Both the position numbers and the translations under genes were made by a program. Of a DNA stretch of 64,000 bases, positions 54,969 to 64,000 are shown one piece after another. This DNA comes from Actinostola sp. cb2023 (lineage: Eukaryota > Cnidaria > Anthozoa > Actiniaria > Actinostolidae). Each line of letters starts with the position of its first letter. Positions within the stretch are counted from its first letter, which is position 1. The notes beneath the pieces are model-generated. The model was given only the letters and a program-made list of their open reading frames with translations. It ran no database searches and was not told where the DNA came from. The DNA is taken from assembly GCA_033675265.1 (NCBI GenBank), contig JAUJYZ010000773.1:62001-126000 (forward strand). Reading direction: 5' to 3'.

Positions 54969-55078
54969 TATGTTAAAACGTTTAGGTTATTAAAAATGAA
55001 CTCATTATGTTGTATGTCTAAAATGAGCTACATAGACAACTATGACCTTATCACAGCCCATTCAAGCATGTAGTTGAC

Positions 55079-55153
55079 ACTAGCTCTCCCTCGCATCCGT
55101 CACGCCGAGAACATGGTGTGTGACGGAACTAAAGACGGATGCGAGGGAGACTA
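55079..55153. mobile_element. Hairpin element; related fragment at 55530-55605
   Basis: TCTCCCTCGCATCCGTC and GACGGATGCGAGGGAGA are inverted around GACGGAACTAAA. A diverged copy with CATCCGTTGCC, GACGGAACTAAAGAC and GGGAGACTAAGTTGACAC lies 450 bp to the right. No gene is seen in 54970-56150. Confidence 0.65.
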
Positions 55154-56164
55154 GTTGACACAGGTGAACAATAATAAACAAGACGCTCTGAGCGTTTCTA
55201 GCGGGTGTTACGTTGTGTGTGCAGTGATGTCTAGCCTGACTACTCGTTACGATTACTTTCGCAGTGCGGGTCTGCCTATTGGCTTTGTTGAGTTTCTTGT
55301 AGAATAATAATACGTGATCATTATATCTACCAGCAAGCTAGCGATCAGTTATCGACAAAATGGTTTCAGTTTGTCATGAGCTTCGTCCGAAAGAGGAAGA
55401 TGTATGTCCAGTTCATCTAATCGTATGTATGATAGGCTGTCAAACGTGCATCTTGTATGAGCCTGCGATATACGTTTGAGCGCATGCGTGGTCATGACGA
55501 CTTGCCAATTTGTGACGGATTCAAGAAAAAAAGAAAGTCTCCCCCATCCGTTGCCGAAACGTTGACGGAACTAAAGACAGATGCAAGGGAGACTAAGTTG
55601 ACACCGCCGAATAATAATAATAATATTTATTATTGATATAGCGCCGCTTCCAAAACGTCCAGTAGCGATTTTTTTAGAGATAGACAGTGTACAAAATGTA
55701 GCAAATACCCTCTCCTCTCCCTCTCGTCCCCTCCCCTCCCTAGTGCCGGCTAAGCAGGCTAGAGTAGACTGACATATACCAATATATTCTAGTTTTAATT
55801 CCCTGGTATTGCACCTATGTATAACAATATCACACTGTAAACACCTCACTTCACACATACAAGTATGTCCTGTCATAAAATTTCTCAAGGAAATGAACAA
55901 AATGTTTCACTCTGGTATTGTGGACAATATCTAACATGGATCATCTCAAGCCAACATGGTATTTACTGGCAGAGTACAGTATAAATAAAATGCATGTTTG
56001 TTTCTCATGTTTGTTCTAATGGTCATCTGGTGTGATTACCCCCACTGGTTCACGGGTGCTGATATAGACATGCTTATCACTGCTTTATCTTGCAACATGA
56101 CGTGAGTTTGGCTATAAAGATACCAGGAAATTAAAGTTATTCACTATGTTTTGATATATGTAAG

Positions 56165-56785
56165 TGCATTGAGATTATTATCATCAAATTATTATTATTA
56201 CTTATTATCATCATCATCATTATTATTACTTATTATTTTTATCATCATCATCATTACTTATTATCATCATCATCATTATTACTTATTATCATCATCATCA
56301 TTATTATTACTTACAGTATCATCATCATCATTATCATTATTACTTACAGTATTATCATCATCATTACTTATTATCATCATCATCATTATTACCATCATCA
56401 TCATTATTATTACTTACAGTATCATCATCATCATTATCATTATTACTTACAGTATTATCATCATAATCAATACTTATTATCAACATCATCATTATTACTT
56501 ATTATCATCATCATCATTATTATTACTTACAGTATCATCATCATCATTATTACTTACAGTATTATCATCATCATCATCATCATTACTTATTATCATCATC
56601 ATCATTATTACTTATTATCATCATCATCATTATTATTACTTACAGTATCATCATCATCATTATCATTATTACTTACAGTATTATCATCATCATCATCATC
56701 ATTACTTATTATCATCATCATCATTATTACTTATTATCATCATCATTAATATTATCATTATTTCTTATTATCATCATCTTTCTCA
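56165..56785. repeat. Compound (ATC/ATT)n array
   Basis: TTATCATCATCATCATTATT units punctuated by TACTTACAGTATC. The single open frame across it (Ile/Ser/Leu/Tyr-rich) is a repeat artefact. Confidence 0.95.
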
Positions 56786-57235
56786 TCTCTGTCGCTGCGC
56801 TCCGCCGCTGAGAAAACGTTTATATTGTATGATCTACATGTACATACAAAAACAAGGCGGTATAGGAGAGTCGACGCAACCAGTTATGTTTATTGGAGAC
56901 GTGGATACAATACTAGGCTATAGTTTACATGGTAATGTAGACAGTGAACTTAATTCTAATCGGTATATGATACAATCCTGACTTACAAGGGTTAACCCCA
57001 GTGTTCAAGTTCTGATATGGCATGAATTAATATGGTTAACAATACATACATGGATGTACTGTAGTAACAATTATGTGGGAATATATCCCCGGTAGAACCG
57101 AGTGGTGAAACTGAAAGCGTCAAGTGAGGAACAAAGGGACAACAAGCTTATGTATGGACGCTATAAAGTCCTAAGGGAAACGAGGCGCTAATTACGACTG
57201 CCCAATATAAACACATATATCAAGGATCATCTTAC

Positions 57236-57898
57236 CAATTGACCAGCTTGCTCGGTTCGTTTGGTAACGGCTGCAATGGTTTGGGCTACAATATTATTAA
57301 AGGTTGATGTTAATCCATGTATGGCAGCTAAACAGTGAAGTGAAACCCATAGTTCTGAAATCCCTTTTGCTTAGAGATAATCACCTTTTAGACGGTCATT
57401 TAATCTGTCCAGTGATTGCAGCAGCTTGTTCTCTTCTATGGATAGTGCACTTGGTCCTAAACAACAATGTCAAAAGGTTCAAATCCAATCACTACTATCA
57501 CCATTAGAGTCATTTTCGTATGAGTGGGAAGTAGTTCCGGTACGGTTCATGCCGTACCGTGACCGTATCTCGCCATCATCGTGCGGTATCCAAGCATTCT
57601 GATTGGTTGAGAAATGATTTTGTGCGCTGTGATTGGTTGAATACAATGTGTTCGATTCCATACCGTGACCATAACTCCGTGCCGTAGGTTTCCCACTCAT
57701 ACGACTCTATTGTTGCATATGTACCTGTTCTAGTGTTCATCATAGTTTGGTAGCCACGTCCATATTCTGGAATCTGTTCTTGGTGTGTTCGTAGCAAATG
57801 CTGCTGTGTCTGCTGTGATGCTTTCATCACGGCACGTAGTTCATTCTGTGTTAGTGGCATGGTACCAGCTGTACATAAACAATATTGTATTGGTGATG

Positions 57899-57943
<45 letters not shown>

Positions 57944-60900
57944 GGTTTAATCACAGTATATCTACATAGTAGCTTTACATCTGTCAACTAGAAAACTAAA
58001 CTTAAGACCAAAAATAAATAATAATGATAATAATAATAATGTACTATATTATAATATAGCAATGATATAGCACGAGCTCTGATTGGCTAGAGTTCTATGA
58101 ACTATTTCCCCATGGGATCTGCTCTCGTCACCTCTGGTGGTCTCATTTGGTGCGTGATGTTCGAAATGCTTGCCTGCTCTTGACATATTGAGAGAACTAT
58201 TTCATCTGTTGCTTGACGCTCTCTATATGGATATTTAAATCCCTGTCAACCTCATTGCCCGAGTCCTTTGCGCACGTTGAGAAAACAAGGGGTTGTTGTC
58301 GATATGGTCCTACGCTTCGTGCAGACTCTTACCTTCGTAATACTTCTTTATAACGTCTATAACGCAACGCATGGACGCTCGTTGACTAATTGATATCAAC
58401 ATCTTAGAGATGCAGCTCTATATATCTCTTATCTCACCTCTGGTGGACATGGTAAGTGATGGTGCTTGCCTGCTTGACATAGGTCCTGTAAGTTCATCTG
58501 TTCTGGGCCTATAGTACGTTTACCCTCTGATTGCACGAGTCCTTTCGCACGTTGCTGACACACTGGTGTCTTTATCGATATAAACTAGGTTATCGCACTC
58601 GATACCTTCGTAATACTTCTTGGGAACCATAACGACGCAGTCTTCCTACAGTGCCTATCCCTGCTATAGATGCAGCTCTACTGTTACGAGAAGCCGTTGA
58701 ATCTCTTCCAGTGTGATCTTGATATTCATATGTCCTGTAGGTGCCTGTCTGGGCCCGTCGTACATCCACTCTATTCACACAAGAATCAGAACCGACACAC
58801 TGAGTGTCTTTATGACTTAAACAGGTACGAACTCGATCCCACAAAATGTTGATCTCATCATCCGATGGTGTTTTATCCAGGGCTATTGATTGCTGAAGTG
58901 CTGCAGTTTGAGGATGAATGAGTTTGTTTGTCCTACTTGCTACACCTTGTCTAGAATTGTGTCTGTCTGTCTGCCCACCTGTCCATCTTTGATTGGTACT
59001 GGATGGCATACCTCCATTAACTTCATTACTTGCTACACCTTGTCTAGAATTCTGTCTGTCTGTCCCATCGTGTCCACCTGCCCATCTTTGATTGGTACTT
59101 GATGGCATACCTCCATTAACTTCATTACTTGCTACACCTTGTCTAGAATTCTGTCTGTCTGTCCCATCGTGTCCACCAGTCCATCTTTGATTGGTACTTG
59201 ATGGCATACCTTCGTTAAGCTCATTATTTGATTTCTCATAAGTTCCTACTTGAGCGTGATTATTTCCTGAAGGTCCCATATAAACAGGGATCTTTGATGG
59301 TGGGTCCCTATTTGATGGCACTAATTGAGCCCTTTGTTTAGCGGACCCAACTCTTGGTTTATGGACCTTTTTGTACACCGATCTAAAATCAGCCTTGGTA
59401 GGACGTTTGCTTGAATCAGTTTGTAATGGACTATCGCGTACCTTAAAAGTGTTTAAAATCTTTTGATGTTCTTCTTGTGCAGGGCTTGAATTGCTTAGCA
59501 TGCTAATGCGATCCATATCTCTTCTTATGTTTTGTAGCACCTCATCGTCTTCACTGCTGGAGCTAGAGTTTCCTCTAGTGCCCACAACCTGTCTTGAGGT
59601 ACCCCTTGAGGTTCCAGCACGACATACCCTTCTTTGATTCTTCACAGTTGTTTCTTTAGTCTTTACAGTTGGGCTTCTTCGTGCAGGTGTATTGGGTGAG
59701 TGTTTACCTGCAGTACGCTTAGCAGCAACAGCTGCTCTTTTACGGTGCAGAGGACTGTTGTAGACCACACCCTTGTGACGCGTACTGGGGTGTGGTGGTT
59801 TGGCAGTCATTCTATTAGCCCTAGTTTCATGTGAGGAGTCGATATGATGCTTGACTTGTTCATTACTGTTGTATGGTTCTTTCTGCACGTCAGGGGCAGT
59901 ATTACCGAGAGGATTTATCCGACCTGAATTATCAACATTACTTCCTGGGTTGCTTTGCCTGCTAGTCGTATCCCTGGGTTTGGCCAAATCCTTTGGTTTG
60001 GGAGAGTATTTGGTGACATTCTGTTCCTCATCTACATTTTGTATCAAGTCATAAGCAACACTCTTTCTAATAGCTTTGTCTTGCTTAACTGAATCGTCAT
60101 CATCATCATCTGCTAAATATGATTTAGAGGGGAAGAAGCTACCAGGATACCAACTCTTGTAATATGAGGAATTAGCTGAACCCTTAGATACAAGTTTGGA
60201 CTCTGAACTACAAGTGTTGTTTTCATTAGTACCATAACTTGCTTGTCCCTCATTATCTGTACCTACGCAAAAAAATTGTAAATGTAATTATAAGAAATTT
60301 GTATTTCATATTATAAAATAACTATGATATTACGCGCGCTCTGATTGGCCAAAGGATGCGTATTCTGCGTGCTCCCTCAAACATTTTTGCAACGAATAAA
60401 ATTGAAAACTTGCTTTAAAATCATACTTGTATTTTATAAAAGAAATAGAAAACTCGGCAGCAGTACTCTATCGAGTTATAGAAGCAGCACTTGGGAATTG
60501 AAAGAAGACTCGATAAGTGCGAGAATCCTAGCACTTCTCTCGTCTTCTTCCAATTCCTGCGTGCATGCTTCTATAACTCGATAGAGCACGCTGCCTCGTT
60601 TTCTATTTCTTCATTGTAAATTTATTTGTAACTAGGAATGGTGAACAATGAATAAAATTAAATTAAACAAAAAGATAAAATAAATAATTATTATGTACCT
60701 ACGCACTGTCCAGCAGGTGCCAATAATAGTTCAGGTGCATACCCTGATAATAGTTCTGGTTGATGACTTGGAGTCATTGCCTGACTCGCATCATGGGATG
60801 TGTTTCTATGTCCAAAAGGATGATGGTATATTGTTGTCGGGTTGCCGTAGTAATGAACTGGTACATTTTCTTCATCTCCATGGTAACCATCACCATGGTA

Positions 60901-63269
60901 ACCATCACTAACTGCTTGGTCGGTTTCCTTATCTTTATGTTTGACGTCACTTGATACCACATCTTGTAACTCATTTTGCTGCTTCAAATGTTCATCATTA
61001 GATTCTAAGCTATCCTGGAGTATATCTAAACTGTCCTCCAAGTTAAGGGGGGTTGACGGGCATGTGCCAGTTTTCCTACTCTGGTATTCTGGATCATTTG
61101 ACGCACTGTGACATGGTGAGTCTACCTCAGCAACACACTGCCCAGGATGATCTGCGTGAGTGTTAGAGGAGCTTGTTGATTGTCCTGTTGATGCAATTGG
61201 TTTGTTACCGCTAAACTGTGAGTACAGCGATAAAGGTACAACCATACTAGCACTGGTATTAGTGGGGACCTTTCTCACTGGAGTATTCCCTGGTGTACCA
61301 ATGACTTTCCCAGTTGCCTTGTTGCCGCCATTAGTGTTATAAACACCTGCCTTGGTGCCGTTATAAGCAGCATTACTTGTGGCAAGTCTACTGTTATACT
61401 GCTTTACATACTGCTTACAACTTTCTTTCTCGGCCGTCACTAGCTGACCCGTAAACCCATCGTCAAACTCTATGCTATCAGAAAAAGTCACACGTCGTCT
61501 TTCAGTAGACTTTCCTTTGTCTTTGGATATAATCCCAGTAACAGGTACAGGCTGAAGAGGTTTCTCTTGTCCAGGAAGGCAATCAGATGGTACTTCATCT
61601 AAGCTATCCAGACTGGTCAAGCTACCAGAGGGCGAGTTCCTACCTATAGTCTTAGGCAAGACTCCATCTGTACACTCATTATTCATAAAGGCAAGTTTTG
61701 GACCTCCATTTTGGAGGGCATTTTCTCTTAGTTTAATTTGTTCTTCAAAGGGATCATCTTGGTAGTCATAATCAGAGCCATTCATGTTGTGAACACTTAG
61801 GTCAGCCGGCTGTGTATAGTCAATGTTGTTGTACAACTCCTCTGGTCCATAATACTGCATATTATGCTCATTATAAACAGTATATGGGTTATTAACCATG
61901 TTCAGGGCATCTTCTAATGTTGGTACTATAATTTGTTCATCATTTCTGATTTCTACATCATGTCCACTGACTACCCTTTCTCCATCTTGTAGTACATACG
62001 GGGACTCTTTAAAGAAAGAACAAAACACCTTTTACAGAGTAATTATACAATATAATGGCTTAAGTTTTTCTACTGGGTTTTCTGAAGGTTGTTTTGGTTT
62101 AGTTTATAGGATTTAACTGAAAGGTCTGTGAGTAAAATAATGTGGTAAAAACTGCATTAAACCAGGTAATTATTTGTCTGTGAGATGATGATGTGGCACA
62201 GAAAATTTCGGGACTTTTACAACTGACCACTTAATAGAGGGTGACCGCTTAATACAGGTCCGCTTAATACAGGTTTGACTGTACTAGCAACTTGTTATAG
62301 TGAGCATGTCATACATCACAGGCTGTCATCACCATCATATGTACACAGTATCCAATATCACTAGAATCAACATCAGTCACTTCTATAAATCACCTATCAT
62401 CACCATCATATGTACACAGTATCCAATATCACTAGAATCAATATCAGTCACTTAAATTCTATAAATCACCTGTCATCACCATCATATGCACGCAGTATCC
62501 AATATCACGCAGTAACGCAGGCGCCGGTTATGGTGGCCACAGTTTTCTACGCTCTACTAATAATTTCACCATCATGTAGACACTTCTATAAATCACCTGT
62601 CATCACCATCATATGTGTACAGTATCCAATACCTGTCATCACCATCATAGACACTTCTATAAATCACCTGTCATCACCATCATATGTACAGTATCCAATA
62701 TCACCTGTCATCACCATCATATAGTCACTTCTATAAATCACCTGTCATCACCATCATATGTACAGTATCCAATATCACCTGTCATCACCATCATATAGTC
62801 ACTTCTATAAATCACCTGTCATCACCATCATATGTACAGTATCCAATACCTGTCATCACCATCATATAGTCACTTCTATAAATCACCTGTTTGATGTGCT
62901 CGCTTCCCACTGTTCGGTCTTATCTTTTTACGTGAATAATCTTTCTGAAATTTCTGAGTTGCTTCTTCTCTTATTTTGCGTCTTTCAGACAAAACCACTT
63001 CTCTATTTCTTTCTTCTTCTTCTTCCAATTGCTTCTTTCTATTTTCCTGGGCCCTTTTAGTAACAATTCAATGGAACTGATCAATTTAAGAGATCTCTCT
63101 AACAAGAGGAATGTGTAAATAAAACTATCCATGAATACATAATCACCTTCTTCTTCTATTGGTCTCTTTGGATAATTCTTTCACTCTGTCCTTGATAATC
63201 TGTCCTTCTATTGCTGCCTGTTCTTTGAGCCTTTGTATACGTTCGTTTTGTGCTGCTTTATATTTATCA
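57236..63269 (-). CDS. CEP126-like centrosomal/ciliary protein (5' partial)
   Basis: Exons 63269-63147, 63053-62887, 62006-60699 and 60262 to about 58600 join in phase. The 5' end lies beyond the right edge or in unseen exons. The first two encode a Glu/Lys/Arg-rich coiled coil (NRRRRAQENRKKQLEEEEE, then ATQKFQKDYSRKK). The third starts near VPTLEDALNMV and contains SLTSLDSLDEVP. Human CEP126 has the same order: coiled coil, EKFQ.., VPPLEDAL, SSIDSLE; this is recalled, not aligned. The rest is Ser/Thr/Asn-rich, presumably disordered, with three 33-residue repeats and an ILWDRVRTCLSHKD block. Three further exons (57868-57725, 57456-57385, 57285-57236) keep phase and encode QNELRAVMKAS and ALSIEENKLLQSLDRLNDRL, but their link to the large exon is unresolved. 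A stop at 58590 would otherwise end it. CEP126 sits at centrosomes and ciliary bases. Confidence 0.68.
57505..57713. mobile_element. MITE between C-terminal exons of the CEP126-like gene
   Basis: Ends TAGAGTCATTTTCGTATGAG and CTCATACGACTCTA. The interior holds two GTACGG/CCGTAC stretches and two TCTGATTGGTTGA-type motifs. Confidence 0.65.
57903..57943. repeat. (AAT)n microsatellite
   Basis: About 13 AAT units in the intron left of the large C-terminal exon. Confidence 0.9.
58090..58610 (-). pseudogene. Decayed tandem duplicates of the CEP126-like C-terminal exon segment
   Basis: The coding stretch 58600-58860 has two diverged relatives to its left. Unit 58411-58610 shares GATGCAGCTCTA, CATAGGTCCTGTAAG, CTGGTGTCTTTATCGATATAAAC and ACTCGATACCTTCG. 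Unit 58115-58410 repeats CACCTCTGGTGG, GAGTCCTTTGCGCACGTTG, CTTACCTTCGTAATACTTCTT and GAGATGCAGCTCTA. Both carry stops in the coding frame. The last residues before the stop at 58590 (RRYRVR) appear to belong to the first duplicate. Confidence 0.55.
58934..59226 (-). repeat. Coding minisatellite in the CEP126-like gene, 3 x about 99 bp
   Basis: Three units of about 33 residues: NEVNGGMPSSTNQRW, GGHDGTDRQNSRQGVAS. The first is NELNEG and the third lacks two residues (GGQTDRHN). Confidence 0.93.
60437..60610. mobile_element. Foldback element in a CEP126-like intron
   Basis: Arms of about 75 bp: GAAATAGAAAACTCGGCAGC, CTCTATCGAGTTATAGAAGC and complements. Confidence 0.78.
62318..62890. repeat. 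Intronic minisatellite, units of 55-65 bp
   Basis: Units contain CACCTGTCATCACCATCATA, TGTACAGTATCCAATATC and CACTTCTATAAAT. The array fills the intron between exons 62887 and 62006 of the CEP126-like gene, ending at the donor (ACCTGT at 62885-62890). Confidence 0.93.
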
Positions 63270-63331
63270 CTAAGACAAGTTAAGAATAATATTTCATTGT
63301 ACTGATTGGGGAATGTAATAACTCTGACATA

Positions 63332-63602
63332 CACTCAATTGCAGAAACGTTGTAGTATACATTTATACAAATATCTAATGAGATGCAAAATGTTAAACAT
63401 GCTAAAATACAACTGTTTAAGCACAAAATAGTGCTGAAAACTATTGTGTTGTCCTTGCTGTATTTGATACTAATCTAAAATTGATGATTCTGATATATTA
63501 GAAGAAAATAAGCGATGTTTTGCACTTTGTATCTCATTAGATATCTTGTATCTCATTAGATATTTGTATAAATGTATACTACAACCTTTCTGCAATTGAG
63601 TG
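63332..63602. mobile_element. MITE with TA duplication next to a CEP126-like exon
   Basis: 271 bp, ends CACTCAATTGCAGAAACG and CTTTCTGCAATTGAGTG. Arms of about 55 bp extend through TATACATTTATACAAATATC. TA flanks at 63330-63331 and 63603-63604. It lies about 60 bases upstream of the acceptor at 63270. Confidence 0.87.
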
Positions 63603-63724
63603 TACGTATATATATATGGGGTTCATTTTTAGCGCGTGCTTTGTATGTGCGCATGCGCGCTATTGTTGTTTTCTTGTGTCACCTAGTGGACATGATTTAG
63701 CAGTTGGCTGCGCGCGGATCAAAT

Positions 63725-63790
63725 CAGTCTTGCTGATGAAGGCCGAATGGCCGAAACGTACAATTTTAACTGTTTAAAAACAGTGTACAA
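63725..63790 (+). ncRNA. Hammerhead-ribozyme-like core
   Basis: CTGATGA (63733-63739), a four-pair stem GGCC-GAAT-GGCC and GAAAC (63753-63757) reproduce the conserved hammerhead core and stem II. A possible cleavage triplet GTA^C lies at 63784-63787 after a hairpin (AACTGTTT/AAACAGTG). Stem I would be only three pairs (TTG with CAA) before a mismatch, and stem III contains an asymmetric loop, so activity is doubtful. Such cores occur in Penelope-like retroelements and retrozymes. No reverse transcriptase is visible here. Confidence 0.4.
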
Positions 63791-63894
63791 AGTTACAAGT
63801 TGGTGTCTTGGTTTTACCTTTATTCTACATATATATATGTATATGTAGAATAAAGGTAAAACCAAGACACCAACTTGTAACTTTGTACACTGTT
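63778..63894. repeat. 117-bp near-perfect palindrome
   Basis: Arms of about 53 bp (AAACAGTGTACAAAGTTACA, GTTGGTGTCTTGGTTTTACC, TTTATTCTACATA and complements) around a TATATATGTA centre. It lies directly after the hammerhead-like core. Confidence 0.92.
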
Positions 63895-64000
63895 TACTTG
63901 CATGGACAATCTTATAATAATAATAACAATAATAATAAGTATAGGTAATAGGACTACATGCTATCCTATTTGGAAATAATTGGATGGAAAAACTTCCAAG
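63895..64000. other. Right edge, intron or flank of the CEP126-like gene
   Basis: Contains a short AAT repeat. No exon is visible; upstream exons of the minus-strand gene should lie beyond this edge. Confidence 0.4.

Noticed and set aside
56151..56981. 276-residue frame rich in Ile, Ser, Leu and Tyr
   Set aside because: Translation of an ATC/ATT compound repeat.

Overview
This window is nuclear DNA from an invertebrate animal. The five protein-coding genes are metazoan, four of them are split by GT-AG introns, and the rest is AT-rich DNA packed with minisatellites, microsatellites and small foldback transposons. Dispersed elements ending in a C/G run followed by TACTCCC resemble repeats I associate with cnidarian and other non-bilaterian genomes. 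That is an impression from memory, so I do not assign a phylum.

Layout, left to right. (1) 1-3334, minus: an RNase-type gene joining an N4BP1/KHNYN-like N-terminus to a UBA-like segment, a NYN nuclease domain and a CCCH zinc finger (ZC3H12/Regnase family); its 3' end runs off the left edge. (2) 3.4-14.7 kb: no gene seen; several minisatellites, and a 1.75-kb TIR transposon inserted in one of them with a TTA target duplication. (3) 14919-19233, minus: a HIF prolyl hydroxylase (EGLN) gene with an N-terminal MYND finger. Nearly all of one intron is a minisatellite, and exon 1 carries an apparent one-base frameshift. (4) 19.6-27.2 kb: nested MITEs, then two large arrays, including about 80 copies of a GCTAGC-containing unit. 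(5) 27384-28508, minus: an intronless class A GPCR. (6) 28.6-45.7 kb: gene-poor, with foldback elements, microsatellites, a 52-bp minisatellite with higher-order structure and 0.4-kb direct repeats. (7) 45939-51455, plus: an eight-exon TMEM39 gene with an in-frame coding minisatellite. (8) 51.75-54.97 kb: a 3.2-kb array of a 29-bp unit. (9) 57.2-63.3 kb, minus: a CEP126-like centrosomal gene, open at its 5' end, with a second coding minisatellite and a decayed tandem duplication next to its main C-terminal exon. (10) 63.3-63.9 kb: a MITE, a hammerhead-ribozyme-like core and a 117-bp near-palindrome.

The genes do not form a pathway. They are ordinary housekeeping and regulatory animal genes: RNA decay, oxygen sensing, signalling, ER membrane, and centrosome/cilium. 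The notable features are the domain fusion in gene 1, the frameshift in EGLN, repeat growth inside coding exons and introns, and transposon insertions whose empty sites can be read from other repeat copies in the same window. Exon boundaries were chosen by reading splice sites and checking that phases join. No alignment or transcript data were available.
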